From contig JAOUEG010000101.1 in assembly GCA_029858845.1 (NCBI GenBank), positions 1 through 6,507 of the forward strand: a stretch of 6,507 bases of DNA, read 5' to 3'. The position numbers and the translations under genes were made by a program. The notes under the pieces are model-generated. The model saw only the letters and a program-made list of their open reading frames with translations, was not told where the DNA came from and ran no database searches. Each line of letters starts with the position of its first letter. Positions within the stretch are counted from its first letter, which is position 1. The stretch comes from Chloroflexota bacterium (GTDB taxonomy: Bacteria > Chloroflexota > Limnocylindria > Limnocylindrales > CSP1-4). Below are positions 1-5,912 of this stretch, in pieces.

Positions 1-781
1 CATGGTCGACGACCCCGAGCTCCTCGACCTCGTCGAGCTCGAGGTCCGCGAGCTGCTCTCCAAGTACGAGTTCCCGGGTGACGACATCCCGGTCATCCGC
101 GGCTCCGCGCTCAAGGCCCTCGAGGCCGGCGACAACCTGGCCGATCCGGCCTTCGCCCCGATCCAGGAGCTGATGGACGCGGTCGACTCCTACATCCCGA
201 CGCCCGAGCGCGCCGTCGACAAGCCGTTCCTCATGCCGGTCGAGGACGTGTTCGGCATCAAGGGCCGCGGCACCGTCGCCACCGGGCGTATCGAGCGCGG
301 CATCGTCAAGGTCGGCGACGAGGTCGAGCTGGTCGGCGTCAAGCCGACCCGCAAGATCGTCGTCACCGGCGTCGAGATGTTCAAGAAGCTCCTCGACGAG
401 GGCCGCGCCGGCGACAACGTCGGTTGCCTCATCCGCGGCATCGAGCGCGAGGAGATCGAGCGCGGCCAGGTCCTGGCCAAGACCGGCTCGATCAAGCCCC
501 ACACCAAGTTCACCGCCCAGGTCTACGTCCTGACCAAGGAGGAGGGTGGCCGCCATACCCCCTTCTACAACGGCTACCGCCCGCAGTTCTACCTGCGCAC
601 GACGGACGTCACCGGGGCGATCGGCCTGCCCGACGGCGCCGAGATGATCATGCCCGGCGACAACGTCGAGATGTCGGTCGAGCTGATCACCCCGATCGCT
701 CTCGAGGTCGGCCAGCGCTTCGCCATCCGCGAGGGTGGCCGGACCGTCGGCGCCGGCGCCATCGTCAGCATCGTCGAGTAA
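1..781 (+). CDS. tuf: Elongation factor Tu, 3' part (N-terminus outside window)
   Basis: EF-Tu is the cytoplasmic GTPase that delivers aminoacyl-tRNA to the ribosomal A site. The reading frame is open at the left edge; the visible 259 residues begin with MVDD, which in E. coli EF-Tu directly follows the NKxD guanine-specificity motif. About 138 N-terminal residues (P-loop, switches I and II, NKxD) are therefore off the window, and the ATG at 2 is an internal Met. Visible residues 1-65 finish the G domain and include the G5 motif SAL (35-37). Domain 2 is about 74-160, with GRGTVATGR and EGRAGDNVG. Domain 3 is about 165-259, with GGRHTPF, RPQFYLRTTDVTG and the C-terminal REGGRTVGAG. It ends with TAA only 9 bases before rpsJ, so it is probably co-transcribed with the ribosomal protein genes. 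Codon choice is very restricted, as expected for a highly expressed gene. No truncation or frameshift is seen in the visible part. Confidence 0.98.
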   Translation, partial: MVDDPELLDLVELEVRELLSKYEFPGDDIPVIRGSALKALEAGDNLADPAFAPIQELMDAVDSYIPTPERAVDKPFLMPVEDVFGIKGRGTVATGRIERGIVKVGDEVELVGVKPTRKIVVTGVEMFKKLLDEGRAGDNVGCLIRGIEREEIERGQVLAKTGSIKPHTKFTAQVYVLTKEEGGRHTPFYNGYRPQFYLRTTDVTGAIGLPDGAEMIMPGDNVEMSVELITPIALEVGQRFAIREGGRTVGAGAIVSIVE

Positions 782-790
782 GGACGAGAG

Positions 791-1099
791 ATGGCGAAGC
801 AGCGGATCCGGATCCGGCTCAAGGCATATGACCACCGACTGCTCGATCAGTCGGCGGCCCAGATCGTCGAGACCGCTCAGCGCACCGGCGCGGACGTCGT
901 CGGTCCGGTTCCGCTGCCGACGCGAATCGAGAAGTTCACCGTCCTGCGTTCTCCGTTCATCGACAAGGACTCCCGGGAGCAGTTCGAGATCCGCACGCAC
1001 AAGCGGCTCGTCGACATCCTGGACCCGAGCTCGAAGACGGTCGACGCCCTGATGCGACTCTCGCTGGCAGCGGGCGTCGACATCGAGATCAAGATGTGA
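791..1099 (+). CDS. rpsJ: 30S ribosomal protein S10 (NusE)
   Basis: S10 is a small-subunit head protein. In bacteria it is also NusE, the antitermination partner that binds NusB and links RNA polymerase to the ribosome through NusG. The 102-residue product has the normal family length. It shows the hallmark N-terminus QRIRIRLKAYDHRLLD (4-19), the loop segment GPVPLPTR (38-45), the EIRTHKRLVDI block (66-76) and the C-terminal DALMRLSLAAGVDIEI (85-100). The ATG at 791 is preceded by AGGA at 781-784, overlapping the tuf stop, with 6 bases of spacing. In many bacteria rpsJ opens its own operon behind a leader; here it sits 9 bases after tuf, so it must be read from an upstream promoter or from one inside tuf. 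No odd residues are seen in the conserved blocks. Confidence 0.98.
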   Translation: MAKQRIRIRLKAYDHRLLDQSAAQIVETAQRTGADVVGPVPLPTRIEKFTVLRSPFIDKDSREQFEIRTHKRLVDILDPSSKTVDALMRLSLAAGVDIEIKM

Positions 1100-1106
1100 C
1101 CGCGGA

Positions 1107-1718
1107 ATGAGTATCGGATTGATCGGCCGCAAGGTCGGCATGACCCAGGTGTTCCAGGATGACGGCACGATGGTGGCTGTCAGCGTCCTGGCCATCCAAC
1201 CGAATACGGTGACCCGTCTGCGCACCGCGGACCGCGATGGCTACACGGCCGTCCAGCTCGGCACCGAGGTGGTCCGCAAGCTGTCCAAGCCCGAGGCCGG
1301 CCAGCTGAAGGACCTGCCCAAGGTCGCCACGGTTCGAGAGTTCCGCGTCGACAGCGTGGACGAGTTCAGCATCGGTCAGACGCTGTCCATCGATGACCTG
1401 TTCAACGCCGGCGACGACGTCGATGTGACGGGTGTCTCGAAGGGCAAGGGCTTCGCCGGCCACATCAAGCGCCATAACTTCCACCGCGGGCCCAAGACCC
1501 ACGGCTCGGACCATCACCGCGAGCCGGGCTCCATCGGACCCGGCACGACCCCGGGTCGTGTCTATCGCGGTCTCAAGATGGCCGGCCACATGGGCGATGA
1601 GCGCGTGACCATCAAGAAGGTGCGCGTGGTGCGCACCGATCCTGATCGCAATCTGCTGCTCGTCCGGGGGAGTCTCCCGGGCGCGCGTGGGTCGCTGATC
1701 CTCGTGAAGAAGGCCTGA
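1107..1718 (+). CDS. rplC: 50S ribosomal protein L3
   Basis: L3 is an early-assembly 23S rRNA-binding protein whose long loop reaches close to the peptidyl transferase centre. The 203-residue product is near the usual bacterial length. It starts with GLIGRKVGMTQVF (4-16) and has the SKGKGFAGHIKRHNF block (111-125), GSIGPGTTPGRV (141-152), KMAGHMGDERVT (157-168) and the C-terminal RNLLLVRGSLPGARGS (181-196). The position of E. coli Gln150, the glutamine methylated by PrmB, is Thr147 here, so that modification cannot occur. The start lies 7 bases after the rpsJ stop. There is no convincing Shine-Dalgarno sequence (only GCGGA directly against the ATG), suggesting translation coupled to rpsJ. The start is supported by alignment of the N-terminus to the family rather than by the ribosome binding site. 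Confidence 0.97.
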   Translation: MSIGLIGRKVGMTQVFQDDGTMVAVSVLAIQPNTVTRLRTADRDGYTAVQLGTEVVRKLSKPEAGQLKDLPKVATVREFRVDSVDEFSIGQTLSIDDLFNAGDDVDVTGVSKGKGFAGHIKRHNFHRGPKTHGSDHHREPGSIGPGTTPGRVYRGLKMAGHMGDERVTIKKVRVVRTDPDRNLLLVRGSLPGARGSLILVKKA

Positions 1719-1720
1719 CG

Positions 1721-2344
1721 ATGCCGTCCACTCCCGTCTACGACCGCACCGGCAAGGCCGTCGGCAGCGTCGAGCTCAGCGACGAGCTCTTTGCCGCCCC
1801 GATCAACGCTGCCGTCCTCCACCAGGTGGTGACCGCCCAGCTGGCGGGCCGACGCATGGGCACCCACGACACCAAGACTCGCGGCGAGGTCCGTGGCGGC
1901 GGCCGGAAGCCGTATCGGCAGAAGGGCACCGGGCGAGCACGCCAGGGATCCCGCACGGCCCCGCACTACCGCGGCGGCGGAGCGGTCTTCGGCCCGCATC
2001 CACGTTCGTACGAGCAGCGGCTTCCGCGCAAGATGAAGCGCCTCGCGCTTCGCGGAGCGCTGACCGCGAAGTTCGGCGACGAGCAGCTCAAGGTGATCGA
2101 CACCTTCGGGCTCGAGGCGATCAAGACGCGCGAGCTGGCCGGCGTCTTGCGGGCGCTGGAAGCCACGGGGCGCGTCCTGGTTGTGGCCCCCGGTCGCGAC
2201 CAGACGCTCGAGCTGTCGGCCCGCAACCTGCCGGCCGTCGAGATCATCCTCGCCGACTCGCTCAACGTCGTGGATCTGCTCAAAGCCGATCTCGTTCTGA
2301 TCGAGCAGCCCGCATTGGCCCGGATGCAGGAGGTGTACGCGTGA
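1721..2344 (+). CDS. rplD: 50S ribosomal protein L4
   Basis: L4 is a primary 23S rRNA-binding protein whose extended loop lines the peptide exit tunnel; in E. coli it also represses its own operon through the S10 leader. The product is 207 residues, normal for the family. The tunnel loop is about 45-95 and includes THDTKTRGEV, the QKGTGRARQGS segment (67-77) and GGGAVFGPHPR. Lys68 aligns with E. coli Lys63, whose change to Glu is known to give erythromycin resistance, so this position is wild type. The C-terminal half has the usual alpha/beta fold pattern, with KVIDTF and VLVVAPGRD. AAGAAGG at 1707-1713, inside the end of rplC, precedes the ATG by 7 bases. Its TGA stop overlaps the GTG of rplW by four bases. 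The leader through which L4 acts in enterobacteria is absent upstream of rpsJ, so autoregulation, if any, must use another site. Confidence 0.97.
   Translation: MPSTPVYDRTGKAVGSVELSDELFAAPINAAVLHQVVTAQLAGRRMGTHDTKTRGEVRGGGRKPYRQKGTGRARQGSRTAPHYRGGGAVFGPHPRSYEQRLPRKMKRLALRGALTAKFGDEQLKVIDTFGLEAIKTRELAGVLRALEATGRVLVVAPGRDQTLELSARNLPAVEIILADSLNVVDLLKADLVLIEQPALARMQEVYA
2328..2344 (+). promoter_or_regulatory. Shine-Dalgarno and GTGA stop/start overlap, rplD-rplW
   Basis: AGGAGGT at 2328-2334 lies in the last codons of rplD, 6 bases before the GTG at 2341. The GTGA at 2341-2344 holds both the rplW start and the rplD stop. This fixes the GTG start of L23 and implies that ribosomes ending L4 can restart on L23. 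Confidence 0.85.
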
Positions 2345-2655
2345 GCGCCCTGACCGCGCCCGAGATCATCCTGCGGCCGGTGATCAGCGAGAAGTCGATC
2401 ACGGAGTCAAGTCGCGGGAAGTACACCTTCGCGGTCCACAACGACGCCAACAAGATCCAGATCAAGGCGGCGGTCGAGGAGCTGTACAAGAAGGACGGCG
2501 TCACCGTCGTGTCGGTGAACGTCCTGACCACGAAGGCCAAGGAGAAGCGACGCGGGACGCGGCGCGGTCGGATCGTCGGCCACACCACGCCCTGGCGCAA
2601 GGCCATCGTCACGCTGGCCCCCGGCCAGAAGATCGAATTCTTCGAGGGGGTCTGA
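2341..2655 (+). CDS. rplW: 50S ribosomal protein L23
   Basis: L23 sits at the rim of the peptide exit tunnel and is the docking site for trigger factor and the signal recognition particle. The 104-residue product is of typical length. It contains ILRPVISEKSI (10-20), in which Glu17 aligns with E. coli Glu18, the residue needed for trigger factor binding. It also has the ANKIQIKAAVEELY helix, a basic loop (KAKEKRRGTRRGRIVG) that contacts 23S rRNA, and the C-terminal WRKAIVTLAPGQKIEFFEG. The GTG start at 2341 shares four bases with the rplD stop. It follows a strong Shine-Dalgarno AGGAGGT at 2328-2334 with 6 bases of spacing, so the start is well fixed. The arrangement implies coupled translation of L4 and L23. 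Confidence 0.97.
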   Translation: MSALTAPEIILRPVISEKSITESSRGKYTFAVHNDANKIQIKAAVEELYKKDGVTVVSVNVLTTKAKEKRRGTRRGRIVGHTTPWRKAIVTLAPGQKIEFFEGV

Positions 2656-2658
2656 CCG

Positions 2659-3486
2659 ATGCCACTGAGAAGCTACAAGCCGACCTCGCCCGGTCTTCGC
2701 CAGATGACTCGCTCGACATTCGAGGAGATCACGACGAAGGAACCGTACAAGCCGCTTCTGGAGCCGCAGAAGCGCGGCTCGGGCCGGAACAATGCCGGCC
2801 GTCGCACCGTCCGCCATCGCGGCGGCGGCGAGAAGCAGCACTACCGCCGGATCGACTTCAAGCGCGACAAGCTCGGCGTGCCCGGTCGTCTGGCGACCAT
2901 CGAGTACGACCCGAACCGGTCGGCGCGCATCGGCCTCCTGCACTACCGGGACGGCGAGAAGCGCTACATCCTCGTGCCGCATGGGCTCAAAGTCGGCGAT
3001 GTCGTCGTCGCGGGTCCGGAGGCGGAGGCGCGGGTCGGCAACGCCCTGCCCCTGGCCAACATCCCGCTCGGGACGACGATCCACAACATCGAGCTGACGC
3101 CCGGCAAGGGCGGTCAGATCGTGCGCTCGGCGGGGACGTCGGCCCAGCTGCTCGCCAAGGAAGGCGATTACGCCACGGTCCGCATGCCGTCGGGCGAGAT
3201 GCGCCGCATCCCGATGCGCTGCATGGCGACGATCGGCCAAGTCAGCAACCTCGATCACGAGAACCAGAACCTCGGCAAGGCCGGCCGCGCCCGGCACATG
3301 GGCCAGCGGCCCGAGGTTCGCGGCGTCGTCATGAACCCACGAGACCATCCGCACGGCGGAGGCGAAGGCAAGTCCCCGACCGGGATGCCGCCCAAGACCC
3401 CCTGGGGCAAGCCCGCCATGGGCTACCGCACCCGGCGGTCCAAGACGACCGGACGTCTCATCGTCCGTTCGCGGCATCGCAAGTAG
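2659..3486 (+). CDS. rplB: 50S ribosomal protein L2
   Basis: L2 is a 23S rRNA-binding protein required for subunit association and peptidyl transferase centre assembly. The product has 275 residues, the usual bacterial length. It begins with the family-typical LRSYKPTSPGLRQ. The N-terminal OB-like part contains KRGSGRNNAGRRTVRHRGGG (38-57) and KQHYRRIDF. The SH3-like part contains IEYDPNRSARIGLL (81-94), GDYATVRMPSGEMR and the translational protein L2 signature region at MNPRDHPHGGGEG (225-237), which holds the conserved histidine equivalent to E. coli His229. The C-terminus is the basic tail RLIVRSRHRK. It starts 3 bases after rplW, with GAGGGGG (2644-2650) as the ribosome binding site inside the last codons of rplW. 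No anomaly is seen. Confidence 0.98.
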   Translation: MPLRSYKPTSPGLRQMTRSTFEEITTKEPYKPLLEPQKRGSGRNNAGRRTVRHRGGGEKQHYRRIDFKRDKLGVPGRLATIEYDPNRSARIGLLHYRDGEKRYILVPHGLKVGDVVVAGPEAEARVGNALPLANIPLGTTIHNIELTPGKGGQIVRSAGTSAQLLAKEGDYATVRMPSGEMRRIPMRCMATIGQVSNLDHENQNLGKAGRARHMGQRPEVRGVVMNPRDHPHGGGEGKSPTGMPPKTPWGKPAMGYRTRRSKTTGRLIVRSRHRK

Positions 3487-3487
3487 C

Positions 3488-3500
3488 GGGGAGGTAGGAG
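3488..3500 (+). promoter_or_regulatory. Extended Shine-Dalgarno before rpsS
   Basis: The 13-base run GGGGAGGTAGGAG fills most of the 17-base gap between rplB and rpsS. It holds two possible anti-16S pairing cores: GGAGGT (3490-3495), 8 bases from the ATG, and AGGAG (3496-3500), 3 bases from it. The first has the better spacing. It is the most open ribosome binding site of the window, in line with the only junction here that has no overlap or near-overlap. Confidence 0.75.
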
Positions 3501-3503
3501 CAG

Positions 3504-3788
3504 ATGTCCCGTTCCATCAAGAAGGGCCCGTTCGCTGAGGCCCGCCTCCTCGGTCGGATCGAGGGGATGAACAAGCGGAACGAGAAGAAGGTCATCAAGA
3601 CCTGGTCTCGAGCGTCCGTCATCTTCCCGACCTTCATCGGCCACACCATCGCCGTCTACAACGGCAAGAAGCATGTCCCGGTCTACGTGACCGAGAACAT
3701 GGTCGGCCATCGACTTGGTGAGTTCAGCCCCACCCGCAACTACCGCGGGCACGGCCGACACACCGAGCGGTCGACGTCGCTGAAGTAG
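3504..3788 (+). CDS. rpsS: 30S ribosomal protein S19
   Basis: S19 lies in the 30S head with S13, near the A-site tRNA and intersubunit bridges. The 94-residue product matches the family length and shows SRSIKKGPF (2-10), IKTWSRASVIFPTFIGHTIAV (31-51), NGKKHVPVYVTENMVGH (53-69) and the signature LGEFSPTRNYRGH (71-83), followed by a short charged tail. The gene follows rplB after 17 bases, the widest gap in the window, which is filled by an extended purine-rich ribosome binding site. No alternative start is plausible because the N-terminal Ser-Arg-Ser-Ile-Lys-Lys-Gly block is strongly conserved. Confidence 0.98.
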   Translation: MSRSIKKGPFAEARLLGRIEGMNKRNEKKVIKTWSRASVIFPTFIGHTIAVYNGKKHVPVYVTENMVGHRLGEFSPTRNYRGHGRHTERSTSLK

Positions 3789-3800
3789 GAGCGGCCGACC

Positions 3801-4139
3801 GTGCGTGTTACCGCTACCGCCAAGTACCTGCGAGGCTCGACCCGCAAGACCCGCCTGATCACCCAGGCGATCAAGGGCAAGCCCGTCGAGGAGGCCGCCG
3901 TGCTGCTCCGGTTCATGCCGCAGCGGGCCGCGGCGGACGTCGCGCGCGTGCTGAAGAGCGCGACCGCGAACGCCGAGAACAATCACAACCTTTCCGCGGA
4001 GGACCTCGTCATCGTCGACGCGATCGCCGATGAGGGCCCGACGATCAAGCGGTTCCGTCCGCGGGCCCAGGGTCGGGCATTCCCGATCCACAAGCCCATG
4101 ACCCACATCACCATCGTCGTCGCGGACCAGGAGGCCTGA
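3801..4139 (+). CDS. rplV: 50S ribosomal protein L22
   Basis: L22 is a 23S rRNA-binding protein whose beta-hairpin lines the narrow part of the exit tunnel near L4. The product is 112 residues, normal length. The body contains the LRGSTRKTRLITQAIKGK block (10-27) and KSATANAENNHNL (52-64). The tunnel hairpin is about 79-100, with GPTIKRFRPRAQGRA. Residues Ile82-Lys83-Arg84 align with E. coli Met82-Lys83-Arg84, whose deletion is a known macrolide-resistance change; no deletion is present here. The start is GTG at 3801, chosen because it gives the family-typical RVTATAKYLR N-terminus and because AGGAG at 3787-3791 (across the rpsS stop) precedes it by 9 bases. Confidence 0.97.
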   Translation: MRVTATAKYLRGSTRKTRLITQAIKGKPVEEAAVLLRFMPQRAAADVARVLKSATANAENNHNLSAEDLVIVDAIADEGPTIKRFRPRAQGRAFPIHKPMTHITIVVADQEA

Positions 4140-4140
4140 C

Positions 4141-4830
4141 ATGGGACACAAGGTCCATCCGTACGGCTTCCGCCTGGGTGTCTCGCGCACCTGGACCGCG
4201 AAGTGGTATGCGGATGACAAGGAGTACACCGCCTCCCTCAAGGAGGACATCGCGATCCGCACGCTCATCGACAAGCGGCTGGCCAATGCCAGCGTCAGCG
4301 GTGTCGAGATCGAGCGAGGCATCAATCACGTGACCGTCACCATCCACACCGCCAAGCCCGGCATCGTGATCGGGAAGGGTGGAGCGAACGTGGAGGTGCT
4401 CCGTCAGCAGATCGGCGCCCTCTCGAATCGCAAGGTCAAGCTGGAGATCAAGGAGATCCGCCAGCCCGAACTCGATGCCCATCTCGTGGCCATGAACATC
4501 GCCGGGCAGCTGTCTCGTCGGATCGCGTTCAAGAAGGCGATGAAGCAGGCCATCCAGCGCTCGATGAAGGCCGGCGCCAAGGGTGTGAAGATCGCGGTCG
4601 CGGGGCGCCTCGGCGGGTCCGAGATGGGCCGGCGCGAGTGGGACAAGGAGGGGCGGATCCCCCTCGGCACCCTGCGTGCGGACATCAGCTACGGCCAGGT
4701 GCACGCCCACACGACCTACGGCCGCATCGGCGTCAAGGTCTGGATCTATCGCGGCGACATCGCCCAGGAGCCGATCCGGCGACCTGAGCTCGGCGCCGGC
4801 ACCCCGGCCTCGACCGGGACGGGGGTCTGA
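4141..4830 (+). CDS. rpsC: 30S ribosomal protein S3
   Basis: S3 forms, with S4 and S5, the mRNA entry channel of the 30S subunit and contributes to mRNA unwinding. The 229-residue product starts with GHKVHPYGFRLG (2-13). A KH type-2 domain follows, with PGIVIGKGG (73-81) supplying the GxxG loop. The C-terminal domain has the family block GRLGGSEMGRREW (155-167), PLGTLRADISYG (174-185) and AHTTYGRIGVKVWIYRG (189-205). The E. coli helicase residues Arg131, Arg132 and Lys135 align with Lys131, Lys132 and Lys135, so the positive charges are kept although two Arg are replaced by Lys. After residue 210 the tail is short and Gly/Thr-rich, without the Lys-rich end of the E. coli protein. The ATG is one base after the rplV stop, with GGAGG at 4130-4134 and 6 bases of spacing. 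Confidence 0.98.
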   Translation: MGHKVHPYGFRLGVSRTWTAKWYADDKEYTASLKEDIAIRTLIDKRLANASVSGVEIERGINHVTVTIHTAKPGIVIGKGGANVEVLRQQIGALSNRKVKLEIKEIRQPELDAHLVAMNIAGQLSRRIAFKKAMKQAIQRSMKAGAKGVKIAVAGRLGGSEMGRREWDKEGRIPLGTLRADISYGQVHAHTTYGRIGVKVWIYRGDIAQEPIRRPELGAGTPASTGTGV

Positions 4831-4833
4831 ACC

Positions 4834-5256
4834 ATGTTGATGCCGCGGCGCGTCAAGCATCGCAAGGTCATGCGCGGACGGATGTCCGGCATGGCCAAGG
4901 GCGGTCACACGGTCGCCTTCGGAGAGTACGGCCTGGCCACCCAGGAGCCGGCCTGGATCACGAGCCGCCAGATCGAGGCGGCCCGGCGCGCGATGACCCG
5001 ATCGGTCAAGCGCGGCGGCAAGATCTGGATCCGGATCTTCCCGGACAAGCCGGCGACGAAGAAGCCCGCGGAGACGCGGATGGGCTCTGGCAAGGGCGCC
5101 CCCGACCATTGGGTCGCGGTGGTCAAGCCCGGCCGGATCCTGTTCGAGATGGCCGGAGTCGATCACGACGCGGCGATCGAGGCGATGCGACTTGCCAGCC
5201 ACAAGCTGCCCGTGGCGACCCGCGTGGTCGTCCGCGAAGGCGCGAAGGAGGCGTGA
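4834..5256 (+). CDS. rplP: 50S ribosomal protein L16
   Basis: L16 is a late-assembly 50S protein that contacts A-site tRNA and helps shape the peptidyl transferase region. The 140-residue product is slightly longer than E. coli L16 (136). It begins MLMPRRVKHRK, the usual N-terminus, which favours the ATG at 4834 over the in-frame ATG two codons later. Conserved blocks are RQIEAARRAMTRSVKRGGKIWIRIFPDKP (45-73), TRMGSGKG (81-88), WVAVVKPGRILFEM (93-106) and the helical C-terminus with ASHKLPVATR. Arg82 aligns with E. coli Arg81, the residue hydroxylated by the oxygenase RoxA (YcfD) in some bacteria; whether that enzyme exists here cannot be told. The gene is 3 bases after rpsC, with GGGGG in the last rpsC codons as a purine-rich ribosome binding site. 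Confidence 0.98.
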   Translation: MLMPRRVKHRKVMRGRMSGMAKGGHTVAFGEYGLATQEPAWITSRQIEAARRAMTRSVKRGGKIWIRIFPDKPATKKPAETRMGSGKGAPDHWVAVVKPGRILFEMAGVDHDAAIEAMRLASHKLPVATRVVVREGAKEA

Positions 5257-5259
5257 CCG

Positions 5260-5460
5260 ATGGACATCGACAAGGTCCGCACGCTGTCCGACGTCGAGCT
5301 CGACGAGGCTCTGCGTGAAGCCAAGCAGGATCTCTGGGGCGCGCGCTTCGCGCTCTCCACGAGGCAATTGAAGGACTACAGCACGATCCCGCAGACGCGG
5401 CGAACGATCGCGCGGATCCTGACCGTCCAGCGCGAGCGCAAGCTCGGCAAGACGGCCTGA
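5260..5460 (+). CDS. rpmC: 50S ribosomal protein L29
   Basis: L29 is a small two-helix protein next to L23 at the tunnel exit. The 66-residue product has normal length and the expected coiled-helix pattern: a first helix with LSDVELDEALREAKQDLWGARF (9-30), a turn with STRQLKDYS, and a second helix with RRTIARILTVQRERK (47-61), which corresponds to the family's RRxIARIxTVxxER signature. AAGGAGG at 5245-5251, inside the last codons of rplP, precedes the ATG by 8 bases, and 3 bases separate the rplP stop from this start. The sequence is fairly divergent in its first helix, as is common for L29; the position between rplP and rpsQ makes the assignment secure. Confidence 0.96.
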   Translation: MDIDKVRTLSDVELDEALREAKQDLWGARFALSTRQLKDYSTIPQTRRTIARILTVQRERKLGKTA

Positions 5461-5474
5461 CGGGATATCACGCG

Positions 5475-5912
5475 ATGACAGGAGCGAACACCAAGGTGCA
5501 GGCACAGCGGAAGACGAAGGTCGGCCGTGTCGTCAGCGACAAGATGGACAAGACGATCGTCGTGTCCGTCGAGCGGCTGGCGCGCCACCGGCTGTACAAG
5601 CGGGTCATCCGCTTGAGCACGAAGTTCAAGGCCCACGACGAGTCCAACGATGCCCGCATCGGCGACACCGTTCTCATCGAGGAATCGCGCCCCCTTTCGG
5701 CCACGAAGCGCTGGCGACTCGTCAGCGTGGTCCAGCGCGCCGGCGAGCAGAGCTTGCCCGGCGAGTCGGTGGTGACCGAGGAAGAAGCGACGACCGAGGC
5801 GATCCACGCCGCCGCCCATCCGGGCCGGACCCGCGCGAGCGAGTCGGACGCGGCCGAGCCCGGCAGCGAGCCGGAAGCCGTCCCGGCGTCCGATGAGGAG
5901 GCCTCGGCGTGA
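5475..5912 (+). CDS. rpsQ: 30S ribosomal protein S17 with acidic C-terminal extension
   Basis: S17 is a primary 16S rRNA-binding OB-fold protein of the 30S body. Residues 16-90 are a standard S17: KVGRVVSDKMDKTIVVSVER (15-34), HRLYKRVIR, TKFKAHDESND (49-59), IGDTVLIEESRPLSATKRW (62-80) and the final strand RLVSVVQRA. The family normally ends near here (E. coli S17 is 84 residues), but this frame continues to residue 145. Residues 91-145 are rich in Ala, Glu, Ser and Pro, with 14 acidic and only 2 Arg, and look disordered. Third codon positions stay GC-rich through the tail and the frame ends in a clean GTGA overlap with rplN, which argues for real coding rather than a sequencing frameshift. 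The ATG at 5475 has only a weak ribosome binding site; an in-frame GTG at 5496 is a possible alternative start that leaves the conserved core intact. Identity is certain; the tail's role is unknown. Confidence 0.96.
   Translation: MTGANTKVQAQRKTKVGRVVSDKMDKTIVVSVERLARHRLYKRVIRLSTKFKAHDESNDARIGDTVLIEESRPLSATKRWRLVSVVQRAGEQSLPGESVVTEEEATTEAIHAAAHPGRTRASESDAAEPGSEPEAVPASDEEASA
5896..5912 (+). promoter_or_regulatory. Shine-Dalgarno and GTGA overlap, rpsQ-rplN, inside the S17 tail
   Basis: AGGAGG at 5896-5901 sits 7 bases before the rplN GTG at 5909, and the rpsQ TGA overlaps that GTG. The site is embedded in codons of the non-conserved acidic tail of S17 (the Asp-Glu-Glu-Ala-Ser-Ala end), so this part of the tail has a second job as the L14 ribosome binding site. 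Confidence 0.8.

Noticed and set aside
424..831. Second + strand frame of 135 codons across the end of tuf and the start of rpsJ
   Set aside because: It is out of frame with both genes, and its Arg/His/Pro-rich translation is typical of a shifted GC-rich frame.
2407..3477. Open frame of 356 codons on the minus strand, antisense to rplW and rplB
   Set aside because: This is a GC-driven shadow of the conserved rplW and rplB frames, with low-complexity composition and no family resemblance.
3487..3503. Possible promoter or terminator in the widest gap, rplB-rpsS
   Set aside because: The 17 bases are almost wholly a Shine-Dalgarno-like purine run; there is no inverted repeat, T-run or -10/-35 pair.
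3423..4325. Open frame of 300 codons on the minus strand, antisense to rplB end, rpsS, rplV and rpsC start
   Set aside because: It crosses four real genes and their junctions, has no ribosomal or other motif, and is explained by codon bias of the opposite strand.
4108..5505. Long open frame of 465 codons on the minus strand, antisense to rpsC, rplP and rpmC
   Set aside because: It is opposite three well-conserved ribosomal protein genes and arises from high GC content, which removes stop codons. Its translation is rich in Arg, Asp, Leu and Ala with no recognisable domain.
5690..5760. Frameshift as the cause of the long S17 tail
   Set aside because: The conserved core ends naturally before the tail, the same frame keeps GC-rich third positions to the end, and it stops in a GTGA overlap with rplN that carries a good ribosome binding site.
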